From the NCBI RefSeq assembly GCF_001598215.1, contig NZ_BCXJ01000008.1:1-64000 (forward strand): 64,000 nt of DNA, written 5' to 3'. Below the pieces are notes generated by a model. It saw only the letters and a program-made list of their open reading frames with translations, did not search any database and was not told the origin of the DNA. The position numbers and the translations under genes were made by a program. Of this stretch, positions 1 to 10,566 are shown piece by piece (the stretch's first letter is position 1; each line of letters opens with the position of its first letter). Source of the DNA: Shouchella clausii. GTDB taxonomy: Bacteria > Bacillota > Bacilli > Bacillales > Bacillaceae_D.

Positions 1-116
1 CACAACCGAAGTTGTGACTCACTATGATTGACGAGATACCTTGTATCTCTTTTACGCTTGGCTTTTGTTCAGTTTTCAAAGGACTCGGTTGCTAACTTTA
101 TTTCAGCAACTTTTTT
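1..116 (-). other. rRNA operon leader (5' end of rrn transcript)
   Basis: On the minus strand this stretch contains CTTTGAAAACTGAACAAA (64-81), the conserved leader motif found upstream of 16S and 23S genes in Bacillus. It also has two short perfect hairpins (arms at 35-41/45-51 and 1-6/11-16) of the kind found in pre-16S processing stems. The 16S gene itself would begin beyond base 1. The position after lysS matches B. subtilis, where an rrn operon follows lysS. Confidence 0.8.
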
Positions 117-145
117 ATTCTAGCAAAACAATCGACGTTTGTCAA
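117..145 (-). promoter_or_regulatory. rrn promoter P2
   Basis: On the minus strand: -35 TTGACA (140-145), a 17-bp spacer and -10 TAGAAT (117-122). It is a near-consensus sigma-A promoter and the nearer of two tandem promoters to the rRNA leader. Confidence 0.85.
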
Positions 146-200
146 TAAAATCTTTTGGTTTGCTTTGTTTGGTGAACATCGCATCTTAGCGACAAGAAAT

Positions 201-229
201 AATATATCACTATAAAACAAAAAGCGCAA
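201..229 (-). promoter_or_regulatory. rrn promoter P1
   Basis: On the minus strand: -35 TTGCGC (224-229), a 17-bp spacer and -10 TATATT (201-206), about 84 bp upstream of P2. Tandem promoters are typical of Bacillus rrn operons. Confidence 0.7.
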
Positions 230-260
230 CACTTTTTTAAAAGATTTTCTTATGTTTTTT

Positions 261-307
261 TAAACAAACGGTTGGCTGACCTCTAGAAAGCGACAGATCA
301 GCCAACC
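261..307 (-). terminator. terminator after lysS
   Basis: A 10-bp perfect inverted repeat (270-279 with 298-307) lies 6 bp after the lysS stop and is followed on the minus strand by a T-rich tail broken by other bases. It separates lysS from the rrn promoters. Confidence 0.6.
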
Positions 308-312
308 ATTGC

Positions 313-1818
<1,506 letters not shown>

Positions 1819-1842
1819 TCAACCCCTTGTCCTCATTCACTG

Positions 1843-1878
1843 AAAAAGGGTAGACCGAGTAAACCGGTCAAACCCTTT
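1843..1878 (-). terminator. hairpin terminator between dusB and lysS
   Basis: On the minus strand an AAAGGGT/ACCCTTT stem with an inner GACCG/CGGTC pair and a 7-nt loop is followed by five T. It would end the dusB transcript or attenuate read-through into lysS. Confidence 0.5.
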
Positions 1879-1903
1879 GCCGTTCATCACTATGAACAGT
1901 GTA

Positions 1904-2905
1904 CTATATCGCAGAACTCTCCGCCAGTTCGCGCCCCTCTAAGTAATCAACGTATTCATAAAGGGCTTTTACTACATCATCCCTTGTTTCAAATTGGTTC
2001 ACTTTGTCGCGGATTTTCGCTTTGCCACGCAATCCCTTAATATACCAAGCTGTATGTTTACGCATCTCGCGCACTGCCACACGCTCGCCTTTTAAAGCAA
2101 CCAAACGATCCAAATGGATTAAACAAACTTCGATTTTCTCACGTGGAGTCGGTTCTGGAGGAAGAGTACCATTCTCAAGATATTGGATTGTACGGTACAG
2201 CATCCAAGGGTTTCCAAGAGCTGCACGGCCAATCATCACACCATCAACGCCATACTCGTCTAGCATCCGCTTGGCGTCTTGCGGTGTAGCAACATCACCG
2301 TTTCCTATAACCGGAATGTTCACTGCCTTTTTCACATCGCCAATAATATTCCAATCAGCCACACCCTCGTACATCTGAACGCGCGTGCGACCATGTACTG
2401 CCACTGCACTTCCGCCCGCTCGTTCAACTGCACGAGCATTCTCGATTGCATAAATATGGTCTTCATCCCAACCAATCCGCATTTTGACGGTTACCGGCTT
2501 TTTGACTGCATCAACAACGGCAGCGACCATTTCGTAAATTTTATTGGGGTCAAGAAGCCAACGGGCTCCTGCGTCACACTTTGTAATTTTCGGTACCGGG
2601 CAACCCATATTAATGTCGATGATATCGGCATTGGTATTTTGGTCTACGAAGCGTGCTGCTTCTACTAGTGTGTCTTTTTCTCCACCAAAAATTTGCAAAC
2701 TAAGTGGCTTTTCTCGCTCATCTACGTAAAGCATTTGTAACGATTTTTCGTTTTTATGCAAGATGGCTTTGTCACTAACCATTTCCGCGCAAACTAGGCC
2801 GGCGCCAAATTCTTTCGCAATCAAGCGAAACGCCGGGTTGCATACTCCTGCCATAGGCGCGAGTACGACTTGGTTTTTCATTTCTATGTCGCCTATTTTC
2901 AGCAT
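1904..2905 (-). CDS. dusB: tRNA-dihydrouridine synthase B
   Basis: FMN-dependent enzyme that reduces uridines in the D-loop of tRNA. The 333-residue protein has the Dus family signatures: the N-terminal APMAGVCNPAFR, the catalytic loop segment MGCPVPKITKCDAGA (containing the active-site cysteine), and the FMN-phosphate region NGDVATPQDA...DGVMIGRAALGNPW. A strong GGAGGTG ribosome site sits before ATG 2905. In B. subtilis (yacF) it also lies between the folate genes and lysS. The small HTH gene yazB that B. subtilis has between folK and this gene is not found in the 119-bp gap. Confidence 0.93.
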   Translation of the reverse strand: MLKIGDIEMKNQVVLAPMAGVCNPAFRLIAKEFGAGLVCAEMVSDKAILHKNEKSLQMLYVDEREKPLSLQIFGGEKDTLVEAARFVDQNTNADIIDINMGCPVPKITKCDAGARWLLDPNKIYEMVAAVVDAVKKPVTVKMRIGWDEDHIYAIENARAVERAGGSAVAVHGRTRVQMYEGVADWNIIGDVKKAVNIPVIGNGDVATPQDAKRMLDEYGVDGVMIGRAALGNPWMLYRTIQYLENGTLPPEPTPREKIEVCLIHLDRLVALKGERVAVREMRKHTAWYIKGLRGKAKIRDKVNQFETRDDVVKALYEYVDYLEGRELAESSAI

Positions 2906-3024
2906 AGGTCACACCTCCATTTGCTCTCCTTTGTATCATCTCCGCTTTGGACATGTATAAACACTTCAGGATCGATGATCCTGCTCTATTCACCTAAATA
3001 CAGATGCGCTTACAGCAACAGCGT

Positions 3025-3543
3025 TTAGCTTTCTGTATGGACGTATTGGTCAACGCCGCTCCAATCTCTCCACCATGTTACACCAGCTTGAGTCGCCGAA
3101 GCCAATTCAGCCACTGTTTGCTTACAGGTTTCGCTGTATACATCAGGCGCTATTTCTGCTAGTGGAACGAGCACAAACGCGCGCTCCCACATTCGTGGAT
3201 GGGGGATTTGCAGCTCACCCGTCTCTATATTTTCATGATCAAACAACAAAATGTCAAGATCTAGTGTACGAGGGCCAAAGCGGATAAGGCGTTTTCGACC
3301 AAGTTTCCTCTCTATTGCTTGTGTTGCCGCAAGCAATGAAAACGGGCTAAGAGTTGTTTCGACTTCAGCGACCATATTTAAAAATGGCCCTTGGTCTGTA
3401 AAGCCAACAGGCTCCGTTTCATATATAGAAGAAGCTTGAATGACTTGAATCGAAGCATCGGCGTCAAGCAGCTTCATTGCTTCCTGCAAATAATTTTCCC
3501 GGTCTCCTACATTCGAGCCTAACGCAATATAAGCCTTATGCAT
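3025..3543 (-). CDS. folK: 2-amino-4-hydroxy-6-hydroxymethyldihydropteridine diphosphokinase
   Basis: Transfers pyrophosphate from ATP to the pterin in folate synthesis. The 172-residue protein has the HPPK signatures YIALGSNVGDRENYL at the N-terminus and RFGPRTLDLDILLF near residues 90-103, followed by IPHPRMWERAFVL. The gene overlaps the end of folB by 8 bp, which points to translational coupling. It is the last gene of the pab/fol run (pabB-pabA-pabC-folP-folB-folK). Confidence 0.95.
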   Translation of the reverse strand: MHKAYIALGSNVGDRENYLQEAMKLLDADASIQVIQASSIYETEPVGFTDQGPFLNMVAEVETTLSPFSLLAATQAIERKLGRKRLIRFGPRTLDLDILLFDHENIETGELQIPHPRMWERAFVLVPLAEIAPDVYSETCKQTVAELASATQAGVTWWRDWSGVDQYVHTES

Positions 3544-3910
3544 GGCGTGACCTCGTTAGCTCTACTGCAACCGAGTCGTAATGCCCCGCAATGGGCGGAT
3601 TAGGCTTGATCACTTTCACTGTACATGTTTGCAGTTGCTCATACGCCTGTAAAAGTTCGGTGCAAATCCGTTCAGCAACTGCTTCTACCAGCTTGTACGG
3701 TTTCCCTTCAACAATCGTTTTTACACGCTCATGTACGTCGCCGTAATCGATGGATGCCTCCAAATCATCATGGCGTGCAGCATGCCTTAAATCGAGCTCA
3801 AGCACTAAATCGACGATAAAGTGTTGGCCTAACTTTGTTTCTTCTGGATAGACGCCATGGTATCCGTAAAAAGACAGTTGATTTAAAAAGATTTTATCCA
3901 ACATCATCAC
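3536..3910 (-). CDS. folB: dihydroneopterin aldolase
   Basis: Converts dihydroneopterin to hydroxymethyl-dihydropterin and glycolaldehyde. The roughly 122-residue product carries the family landmarks YGYHGVYPEE (catalytic glutamate) and the C-terminal VKVIKPNPPIAGHYDSVAVE. Four start codons lie in a row (GTG 3910, ATG 3907, ATG 3904, TTG 3901); the AAAGGAG site is best spaced for the TTG, which would also align with B. subtilis FolB. It overlaps folP by up to 17 bp and folK by 8 bp, so the three are tightly coupled. Confidence 0.93.
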   Translation of the reverse strand: MMMLDKIFLNQLSFYGYHGVYPEETKLGQHFIVDLVLELDLRHAARHDDLEASIDYGDVHERVKTIVEGKPYKLVEAVAERICTELLQAYEQLQTCTVKVIKPNPPIAGHYDSVAVELTRSRHA

Positions 3911-4718
3911 TCCTTTTCAGCATGGCGTCCATCATAATGGCCATGCGCGCCATTTCCTTTACATCATGGACACGAATCATTTGGCAGCCTTTCGCAATTC
4001 CTAAGCAAATTGTCGCGCCAGTGCCCTCTATACGGTCTTCAACCGGCAAATTTAAGGTTTTGGCAATTAAAGATTTTCTTGAAGTGCCCAGCAACACCGG
4101 ATAGCCCATTTCGACAATTTGGTCTAGTTCACGAATAACCTCCAAATTTTGTTCATACGTTTTCGCAAACCCGACCCCTGGATCAAGCCAAATTTGCTCT
4201 TTTTGCACACCTGCCTTCACGCAGATGTCTATGCTTTCTTGCAAATCCGCTTTCACATCTTCCATGAATGATTGGTAACTCCTATTCTCGCGGTTGTGCA
4301 TCAAAATGATTGGAACAGCATGGGCTGCAGCAACTGTCGCCATTTCCGGGTCCGCTTTTGCTCCCCAAACATCGTTAATAATGGCAGCGCCGGCATCTAC
4401 TGCTGCTTTTGCCGTTTTAGCTTTGTATGTGTCAATGGAAATCGGTACGTCCATCCGTGCTGTGATCGCTTCAATGACAGGAATAACCCGTTCCATTTCT
4501 TCTTCTGCTGGCACCGGTGTGTACCCTGGCCTTGTTGATTCTCCGCCAATATCAATTAAGTCGGCGCCAGCTTTTACAAGCTCATGGGCACGGTCAACTG
4601 CCGTGTCAAGGCGATGGTAGCGACCCCCATCTGAAAAAGAGTCAGGCGTTACGTTTAAGATGCCCATCACTTTTGTTCGTGCTCCCCTATTGACTTGAAG
4701 AGAAAATCGCTTGCTCAT
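3894..4718 (-). CDS. folP: dihydropteroate synthase
   Basis: Condenses p-aminobenzoate with hydroxymethyl-dihydropterin diphosphate; the target of sulfonamides. The 274-residue TIM barrel has both DHPS signatures, MGILNVTPDSFSDGG near residue 18 and the pterin-binding IDIGGESTRPG near residue 56, plus the later LLGTSRKS segment. It overlaps pabC by four bases (ATGA), a standard coupling arrangement, and sits between PABA synthesis genes and the rest of the pterin branch. Confidence 0.96.
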   Translation of the reverse strand: MSKRFSLQVNRGARTKVMGILNVTPDSFSDGGRYHRLDTAVDRAHELVKAGADLIDIGGESTRPGYTPVPAEEEMERVIPVIEAITARMDVPISIDTYKAKTAKAAVDAGAAIINDVWGAKADPEMATVAAAHAVPIILMHNRENRSYQSFMEDVKADLQESIDICVKAGVQKEQIWLDPGVGFAKTYEQNLEVIRELDQIVEMGYPVLLGTSRKSLIAKTLNLPVEDRIEGTGATICLGIAKGCQMIRVHDVKEMARMAIMMDAMLKRSDDVG

Positions 4719-5554
4719 GTTGTTTTGCTTCCTCCATTCGCTGCATGGGTGTAGTTGGCAGCAATGACCGGCACAAGTGAGCCCACTTCCAGCTCCCGGC
4801 CGTCCAATTTTGTAACAGGCACGACGCCTTGGATTGAATTCGTGAAAAAAAGGGCATCCGCTTCCTGAAGAGCTTCCCCTTTAAATAAGCCTACGCGCAC
4901 TTCATGCCCTGCACTTTGTAATTGTTTGATCACAAAGCTTCTCGTTACCCCGCCTAAGATGCCTGTTTCTAACGAGGGGGTGAAGACAACATCGCCTTTT
5001 ATCCAAAATAAATTGGAGACAATGCCTTCCGCTACATGTCCTTCTTTTGTTAAAAAAATGCCTTCAGCATAAGGGGACTGTTTTAGCTCTTGTTTGGCGA
5101 GAACATTATTTAAATAATGATGTGATTTTAGCCGTAAGCCCCCTTCAGGCGTGTTCCGAACCGTGTGTAAAACAACGGCTTCTTTACTAAGCGGCTTTTT
5201 CGGCAATGGCTTCATATACACTATTTCCGTTGGCGCCTCATAGCGATCTGGAAACAAGCCAATCTCGCGCATGCCAGCTGATACATTCCAGCGGACATAG
5301 CCTTCCTCGAGCTGGTTTGCTTCAAGCAATGTATAGACGGTTTCAAGCGCCCGTTCTTTTGTCAATGAGTAGGCAATTCCAACCGATTCCAAGCCTGTTA
5401 AGAGACGGTCAATATGCGCTTCGAGCAAAAACACACCGTTTTTATGTGCTGCAAATGTCTCAAACAGACCAATGCCGTATAAAAAACCATGGTCAAACGG
5501 AGAAATGGCCGCCTGCTCTTTTGCAACGACAGCTCCATTTATACTGAGGAACAT
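4715..5554 (-). CDS. pabC: 4-amino-4-deoxychorismate lyase
   Basis: PLP enzyme that releases p-aminobenzoate and pyruvate from aminodeoxychorismate. The 279-residue protein is a fold-type IV aminotransferase: N-terminal [19 protein letters not shown], the PLP lysine predicted at K143 ([10 protein letters not shown]), and the [10 protein letters not shown] and GILGGVTR segments. It overlaps pabA by 16 bp and folP by 4 bp. Branched-chain or D-amino-acid aminotransferases share this fold, but the operon context makes PabC the clear choice. Confidence 0.92.
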   Translation of the reverse strand: MFLSINGAVVAKEQAAISPFDHGFLYGIGLFETFAAHKNGVFLLEAHIDRLLTGLESVGIAYSLTKERALETVYTLLEANQLEEGYVRWNVSAGMREIGLFPDRYEAPTEIVYMKPLPKKPLSKEAVVLHTVRNTPEGGLRLKSHHYLNNVLAKQELKQSPYAEGIFLTKEGHVAEGIVSNLFWIKGDVVFTPSLETGILGGVTRSFVIKQLQSAGHEVRVGLFKGEALQEADALFFTNSIQGVVPVTKLDGRELEVGSLVPVIAANYTHAANGGSKTT

Positions 5555-6132
5555 GCCGTGCCACCTTGATAAGAATCAATAAATTGACGCAACAACGTTT
5601 TCCCTTCTTTCGTCATAATCGATTCGGGATGGAATTGGACGCCTTCAATCGCCAACTCCTTATGGCGAATCGCCATTACTTCCCCTTCCGCTGTTTCCGC
5701 GCTAATTTCAAAACATCCAGGCAACGTTTCCCGTTCAACAATAAGCGAATGGTAACGTGTCACGACAAGTGGGTTTGGAAGGCCAGCAAATATTGATTTT
5801 CCATCATGCTGGACATCAGATGTTTTTCCGTGCATCAGCTGGTCCGCCTGGACAACATGGCCGCCAAACGCCTGGGCAATCGCCTGGTGTCCTAAGCAAA
5901 CGCCAAAAATCGGCACTTTTCCCGCAAAAGCACGAATTGCTTCTAAGCTGATTCCTGCTTCATTTGGGCTACATGGCCCTGGAGAAATCATAATACAATC
6001 GGGATTTAAGCTGGCTATTTCCGTAATCGTTATAGCATCATTTCGTTTGACGACCAGCTCTTGTCCCATTTCGCCTAAATACTGAACCAAATTGTACGTA
6101 AATGAATCATAATTGTCGATCATTAAAATCAT
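5539..6132 (-). CDS. pabA: aminodeoxychorismate/anthranilate synthase glutaminase subunit
   Basis: Class I glutamine amidotransferase that supplies ammonia to PabB, and in Bacillus often also to anthranilate synthase. The 197-residue protein has the catalytic triad: C79 in FGVCLGHQ, H168 and E170 in VQFHPES; the SPGPCSP oxyanion-strand motif is near residue 50. It starts 12 bp after pabB. The sequence around its ribosome site is rich in GAG/TAG triplets, which may be a TRAP target as in B. subtilis trpG. Confidence 0.94.
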   Translation of the reverse strand: MILMIDNYDSFTYNLVQYLGEMGQELVVKRNDAITITEIASLNPDCIMISPGPCSPNEAGISLEAIRAFAGKVPIFGVCLGHQAIAQAFGGHVVQADQLMHGKTSDVQHDGKSIFAGLPNPLVVTRYHSLIVERETLPGCFEISAETAEGEVMAIRHKELAIEGVQFHPESIMTKEGKTLLRQFIDSYQGGTACSSV

Positions 6133-6144
6133 CTCTTGCTCCTC

Positions 6145-7578
6145 CTAGGCTCTGCTCGTTTTTGTTAAAACTCTCTGCTCTGCTAATTCAAGCGCACGCC
6201 ATAGCGCCTGCGCCTTTTTCATTGATTCTTTGTACTCGTTTTCGGCATTGGAATCAATCACTATTCCAGCGCCTGCCTGAACATGGGCGTTCCCATCCTG
6301 GCACAGCATTGTGCGAATGACTATATTTAGTTCCATGTCGCCGTTAAAACCAATCCAACCAATTGATCCTGTGTATAGGCCACGGCGAACGGGCTCCAAC
6401 TCTTCAATGATCTCCATTGTCCTTACTTTTGGCGCTCCCGTTATCGTCCCCCCTGGAAATGTGGCACGAATGCAATCGTATAGCGTCAGGCCATCCGCCA
6501 ATTGCCCCTTCACACTAGAAACAAGGTGCATGACATGTGAGTACCGTTCAACTACTAATAAATCGTCAACAGCTACCGTGCCGTATTGGCTCACCCTACC
6601 GAGATCGTTTCGTTCCAAGTCAACGAGCATCACATGCTCAGCACGCTCTTTTTCATTGCTTAACAGTTCTGCTTCAAGCCAGGCATCTTCTTCCTCACTC
6701 GCTCCTCTTGAGCGTGTTCCAGCTATTGGCCGCGTTTCCAGTTCATTGCCCCGCTTTTTAATCAACAATTCGGGCGATGCACTAACAATTTGTGTTTTTG
6801 GGCTATGAATATAGCTCATGTACGGCGATGGATTAAGCTGCCTTAGCTCTTTATACACGCTAAAAGGGTCTACTTGGAGGCTGCGGGTATGGCGAACGGA
6901 TAAATTGACTTGAAATACATCACCGCTTCGAATGTAGTCCTGCACCCTTTCGACAGCACGAACAAACTGCTCTTTCGTGAATGTCGCTTCTTTGTGGGAA
7001 CGGGATGTAAACAGATTTCTGCTTGGCGTCGAAGCAGGCTCTGTTTGCAGCCACCGCTGTTCAAGCAGCGCCACCTTCTCCTGCAGCAATTGGCTATCGC
7101 TTCCATTTGCACACAGCCACAACTGCTCTTCCTCATGGTCGTACACGGATACTTCCTCAAAAACGAGAAAATAGACTTCAGGCAGTTGCAAATCATCAAC
7201 CGCCGTTTCCTTTAATGACTCAATTTCTCGGACTACATCATACGACAAGTATCCAATCGCCCCGCCTTGCATTGGTGGGCCTGTTAAGGTGTACTCTGTC
7301 TGGTAGGGTGCAAGCGCCGTTTCTAATGAAGATAACAGCGGGCCTGTAAAAAGATGGTTGCCGTTTTGATCGCTAACCATTAATGTATTGCCCTTGCCTT
7401 CGATCACAGCAACAGGCGACAAGCCGATTATGCTATACCGCCCTGTCTGCCCACTTTCCAACAGTACATGATAGGGCTCGTCTTTCGCCAATGCGGAAAA
7501 TCGGTGAAACCACTCGTTTTGCGGCATGACGATTTTTTTATTTATTGATATGCGAATGGCAGACCCTTTTTGTGCCAT
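6145..7578 (-). CDS. pabB: aminodeoxychorismate synthase component I
   Basis: Uses chorismate and ammonia from PabA to form 4-amino-4-deoxychorismate for folate. The 477-residue protein has the chorismate-binding domain with PIAGTRSRG, the metal and substrate segment LVDLERNDLGRV, FPGGTITGAPKVRTMEII, and a C-terminal AGAGIVIDSNAENEYKESMKK. The ATG at 7578 follows GGAGTGAGTCT. PIAGTRSRG, rather than the tryptophan-sensing LLES pattern of TrpE, and the operon position favour PabB. First gene of the pab/fol unit; no clear consensus promoter was found upstream. Confidence 0.93.
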   Translation of the reverse strand: MAQKGSAIRISINKKIVMPQNEWFHRFSALAKDEPYHVLLESGQTGRYSIIGLSPVAVIEGKGNTLMVSDQNGNHLFTGPLLSSLETALAPYQTEYTLTGPPMQGGAIGYLSYDVVREIESLKETAVDDLQLPEVYFLVFEEVSVYDHEEEQLWLCANGSDSQLLQEKVALLEQRWLQTEPASTPSRNLFTSRSHKEATFTKEQFVRAVERVQDYIRSGDVFQVNLSVRHTRSLQVDPFSVYKELRQLNPSPYMSYIHSPKTQIVSASPELLIKKRGNELETRPIAGTRSRGASEEEDAWLEAELLSNEKERAEHVMLVDLERNDLGRVSQYGTVAVDDLLVVERYSHVMHLVSSVKGQLADGLTLYDCIRATFPGGTITGAPKVRTMEIIEELEPVRRGLYTGSIGWIGFNGDMELNIVIRTMLCQDGNAHVQAGAGIVIDSNAENEYKESMKKAQALWRALELAEQRVLTKTSRA

Positions 7579-7630
7579 AGACTCACTCCGTCTCTAAAGC
7601 ATATGTGCTTATTCTACTAAACAATTTCTA

Positions 7631-7664
7631 AGAAGAAAAGCAGCCTCTTTGAAAAGAGACTGCT
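7631..7664 (-). terminator. terminator after cysK
   Basis: An AGCAG-x-CTCTTT hairpin (7639-7664) is followed on the minus strand by a TTTTCTTCTT tail. It lies just beyond the repeat copy downstream of cysK and upstream of pabB. Confidence 0.7.
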
Positions 7665-7667
7665 ACA

Positions 7668-7750
7668 GATTGTAGACAAACGTTCACATAGGCAACGTTT
7701 GTCTTGTTCATATGCTTTAAAACCTCATGTTCGAGTTGCCGACAAACTTA
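7668..7750 (-). repeat. dispersed 3'-end repeat, copy A (shortened)
   Basis: On the plus strand the block begins GATTGTAGACAAACGTTCACAT and ends near GTTGCCGACAAAC. It shares TGTAGACAAACG with copies C, D and E. Inside is an 11-bp perfect inverted repeat, AGACAAACGTT (7674-7684) with AACGTTTGTCT (7694-7704). It sits about 10 bp after the cysK stop codon. Confidence 0.55.
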
Positions 7751-7760
7751 AGCTGGTAAA

Positions 7761-8699
7761 TTATGAATGAGTGGTTTCTTCCTCAAATTGGTACAGCGGC
7801 GTGCTCAAGTACCGTTCTCCATTTGAAGGAATGATGGCAACCACTTTTTTACCTGGGCCTAGCTCTTTCGCAAGCTCTAATGCTCCATAAATCGCTGCCC
7901 CTGAGGAAATACCGCCTAAAATACCTTCTTCACGTGCCGCACGGCGTGCATATTCAAACGCTTGTTCAGTCGATACTTGTAAAACCGAATCATACACATC
8001 TGTATTTAAGATGCCTGGCACAAAGCCTGGGCCAATGCCTTGAAGTTTATGAGGGCCAGGCTTGCCGCCTGACAGAACAGGAGAGTCTTTCGGCTCAATC
8101 GCAACAATTTTTAATTCTGGAAAATGCTCTTTTAATAGGCCGCCTGCTCCAGTTATTGTGCCGCCTGTGCCGATGCCGGCGACAAAGCCGTCAAGCTGCC
8201 CATCGACTTGCTCAAGCAGCTCCTTGCCAGTCGTTTCACGATGGATTTTCGGATTGGCGCTGTTTTCAAATTGCTGCGGCATAAAATGCCCGTCTTGTTT
8301 GGCCAGCTCTGTCGCTTTTCGAATTGCCCCGCCCATGCCTTCTGGCCCTGGGGTCAACACAAGCTCGGCTCCGTAAGCACGTAGCAAGTTACGCCGCTCC
8401 ATACTCATTGTTTCAGGCATAACCAGTTTTGTTTTATAACCTTTTGCTGCCGCAACCATAGCGAGGCCAATGCCCGTATTGCCACTCGTTGGTTCAACAA
8501 TGGTCGCTCCTGGCTTTAGTTCTCCGGATTCTTCAGCTGCATTCACCATCGCCAGTGCTATCCGATCTTTTACGCTGCTTCCTGGATTTTGGTATTCAAG
8601 CTTTAAGTACACGTCTGCATGTTCAGCAGTCGCCAGGCGGTTTAATTTTACAAGCGGGGTATTGCCGATCAATTCCGTAATGTTGTTTACAACGGTCAC
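7761..8699 (-). CDS. cysK: cysteine synthase A (O-acetylserine sulfhydrylase)
   Basis: PLP enzyme that makes cysteine from O-acetylserine and sulfide. With the start at GTG 8699 the protein has 312 residues and begins like B. subtilis CysK. The PLP lysine is K44 (PGSSVKDR), the phosphate loop is PTSGNTG (71-76), and the C-terminal [13 protein letters not shown] and [10 protein letters not shown] motifs are present. The open frame runs upstream to a TTG at 8717, but that extension contains the GAGGAGG ribosome site, nine bases before the GTG, so it is excluded. The B. subtilis neighbour yacD (foldase-like) is absent here. Confidence 0.95.
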   Translation of the reverse strand: MTVVNNITELIGNTPLVKLNRLATAEHADVYLKLEYQNPGSSVKDRIALAMVNAAEESGELKPGATIVEPTSGNTGIGLAMVAAAKGYKTKLVMPETMSMERRNLLRAYGAELVLTPGPEGMGGAIRKATELAKQDGHFMPQQFENSANPKIHRETTGKELLEQVDGQLDGFVAGIGTGGTITGAGGLLKEHFPELKIVAIEPKDSPVLSGGKPGPHKLQGIGPGFVPGILNTDVYDSVLQVSTEQAFEYARRAAREEGILGGISSGAAIYGALELAKELGPGKKVVAIIPSNGERYLSTPLYQFEEETTHS

Positions 8700-8748
8700 A
8701 ATCAAACGCCTCCTCAATCCCTAGTATCTTCATTGGTTTTATAAAAAT

Positions 8749-8777
8749 AGGATAGCAAACATTTTCAGATAAGTCAA
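8749..8777 (-). promoter_or_regulatory. cysK promoter
   Basis: Minus strand -35 TTGACT (8772-8777), a 17-bp spacer and -10 TATCCT (8749-8754), about 50 bp upstream of the cysK start. A CymR site is plausible from biology but was not recognised. Confidence 0.7.
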
Positions 8778-8833
8778 TCAGACATCCCTGATTTTCACGC
8801 TTTTCGCCTGCGCCAATGAAGGATGGTTTTTGG

Positions 8834-9721
8834 CTACCGTTTGCTCTCGGCTTCTTCTAACAACGCCTTTAGTTCTGCTTTTGTGAATGAATACGATTCA
8901 TTGCAAAAATGGCACACCGTTTCAGCGCCAGCATCCTCTGTAATCATTGCTTCAATCTCCTTCGGCCCAAGGCTAATAATAGCGTTGCCGATCCTCTCCT
9001 TCGAGCACGTGCATTCGAAGAAAACAGGTTTTGTTTCAAGGAACTTGACATTTCCCTCTCCAAGAAGGCCATTAATTATTTCTTCAGGTGTTTTGCCCTG
9101 TTCCACCAGCTTTGAAATAGGCGGCGTTTCCCCAATCCGTTTTTCAATTTCTGTAACGGTTGTTTCCTTTGCTCCAGGCAATAGTTGGATGACAAACCCT
9201 CCCGCTGCAAGGACGCTTTCATCAGGATTGACAAGGACACCGACACCAACTGAGGAAGGTGTTTGCTCTGAGTTGGCAAAGTAGTACGTGAAGTCATCGC
9301 CAATTTCGCCCGAAACAATCGGCACACTTCCTGTAAATGGTTCTTTCATACCGATATCTTTTACAACTGAAAGTGTCCCTTCATTCCCGACAACTCTTGC
9401 CACATCGAGCTTGCCTTGGCTGTTTAACTCTGGGCTGACATGAGGGTTGGTCACTGTCCCACGCGTTGCCCCCGATGCATGGGCGTCAACGATGATTTCC
9501 CCAATCGGCCCATTTCCTTGAATTCGTACTGTTAGCTTATCCTTGCCTTTTAACATTGATGCCATAAGGGCTCCGCCCATCATGGTCCGTCCAAGGGCAG
9601 CGGAAGCAGTCGGCCAAGTACCCTGTCTTTTGCATGCTTCTTTGACCATTTCGGTTGCTCTAAGGGCAATCGCCCGGACCTCACCGTTGTAGGCTGTTGC
9701 CTTTACTACATAGTCTTCCAT
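8834..9721 (-). CDS. hslO: Hsp33 redox-regulated chaperone
   Basis: Cytosolic holdase that is activated when oxidation releases its zinc. The 295-residue protein has the Hsp33 core and the C-terminal zinc site: C237-x-C239 (ECTCSK) and C270-x-x-C273 (VCHFC). The N-terminal [25 protein letters not shown] segment is diagnostic. It follows coaX by 16 bp and is probably co-transcribed with it. A GGAGCGG ribosome site precedes ATG 9721. Confidence 0.95.
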   Translation of the reverse strand: MEDYVVKATAYNGEVRAIALRATEMVKEACKRQGTWPTASAALGRTMMGGALMASMLKGKDKLTVRIQGNGPIGEIIVDAHASGATRGTVTNPHVSPELNSQGKLDVARVVGNEGTLSVVKDIGMKEPFTGSVPIVSGEIGDDFTYYFANSEQTPSSVGVGVLVNPDESVLAAGGFVIQLLPGAKETTVTEIEKRIGETPPISKLVEQGKTPEEIINGLLGEGNVKFLETKPVFFECTCSKERIGNAIISLGPKEIEAMITEDAGAETVCHFCNESYSFTKAELKALLEEAESKR

Positions 9722-9737
9722 TTCAAAACCGCTCCAA

Positions 9738-10508
9738 TCATTGGTTTTTATCGTAAATATATTTTAGCCCACTTAACGTTAACTCTTGTTCCAAATGTTG
9801 AATTTGCCTTGATTCTTCCGCATAAAGATAGGCTAGTCCACCCGTTGCAATGACTTTAGCATTGTCAAGACGCTGCTCGTCCTTGATTCGTTCAACCACG
9901 CCGTCAATCATCGCTATATGCCCATAGAATGTCCCACTTTCCATGGAGGCAATCGTTGTCTTTCCTACAACAGATGCCGGCTTTGTAAGTTCGATTTTAG
10001 GCAATTTAGATGCTTTACTCGACAAAGCTGCCGTCGAAATAGCCGCTCCAGGGGCAATAACGCCTCCACGGTAACGGTGCTTTGCATCAATACAGCAAAA
10101 CGTCGTAGCCGTGCCAATGTCGACTACAATACACGGAGCGCCGTAGCGAGCAATTGCTGCAACGGCATTAGCAATCCGATCGGCACCAACTTCTTTCGGA
10201 TCTTGATAATGGATCGAGAGGCCCGTGCGAATGCCAGGACCGACAATTAAGGGGGTTAAGTGTAAATAATCTTGGCACATGCGCCGAAAGCGGTGCATAA
10301 TTGTGGGAACGACAGAAGCGATAATCACACCTTTTACGTCGTTGAAACGGCAACCTTTTTGTTCAAAAAAAGAGTGCAGCAACATGGCATATTCATCACT
10401 CGTTTTATCGTGCGTGGTTGCGATCCGAAATATGAATGCAAGTTGGTCGTTCTCGTCGTAAACGCCTGTTACGATCGAAGAATTGCCAATATCAATGGCC
10501 AACATCAT
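9738..10508 (-). CDS. coaX: type III pantothenate kinase
   Basis: First step of coenzyme A synthesis, ATP-dependent phosphorylation of pantothenate. The protein starts [11 protein letters not shown] and carries GPGIRTGL, the [11 protein letters not shown] segment and [11 protein letters not shown] typical of CoaX (ASKHA fold). The frame is open 45 bp further upstream, but that part is the ftsH terminator hairpin; AAAGGGG spaced before ATG 10508 supports the shorter 256-residue form. Downstream of ftsH and upstream of hslO, as in B. subtilis. Confidence 0.93.
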   Translation of the reverse strand: MMLAIDIGNSSIVTGVYDENDQLAFIFRIATTHDKTSDEYAMLLHSFFEQKGCRFNDVKGVIIASVVPTIMHRFRRMCQDYLHLTPLIVGPGIRTGLSIHYQDPKEVGADRIANAVAAIARYGAPCIVVDIGTATTFCCIDAKHRYRGGVIAPGAAISTAALSSKASKLPKIELTKPASVVGKTTIASMESGTFYGHIAMIDGVVERIKDEQRLDNAKVIATGGLAYLYAEESRQIQHLEQELTLSGLKYIYDKNQ

Positions 10509-10527
10509 TGGCTTTAACCCCTTTCTT

Positions 10528-10558
10528 ACAAAAAGAGAGTGCCATCTAGGCACCCTCT
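10528..10558 (-). terminator. terminator/attenuator between ftsH and coaX
   Basis: On the minus strand AGAGGGTGCC-TAGAT-GGCACTCTCT (one G-U pair) is followed by five T. It sits 8 bp after the ftsH stop, so coaX-hslO expression from the ftsH promoter would depend on read-through. Confidence 0.65.
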
Positions 10559-10566
10559 ATTTTCCC

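Noticed and set aside
2775-2993. Minus-strand frame overlapping dusB as a possible yazB gene
   Set aside because: The translation is not an HTH protein, overlaps the dusB start in another frame and lacks a ribosome site. yazB appears to be absent.
10509-10553. Upstream start of coaX
   Set aside because: It would translate the ftsH terminator hairpin, and the ribosome site is placed for ATG 10508.
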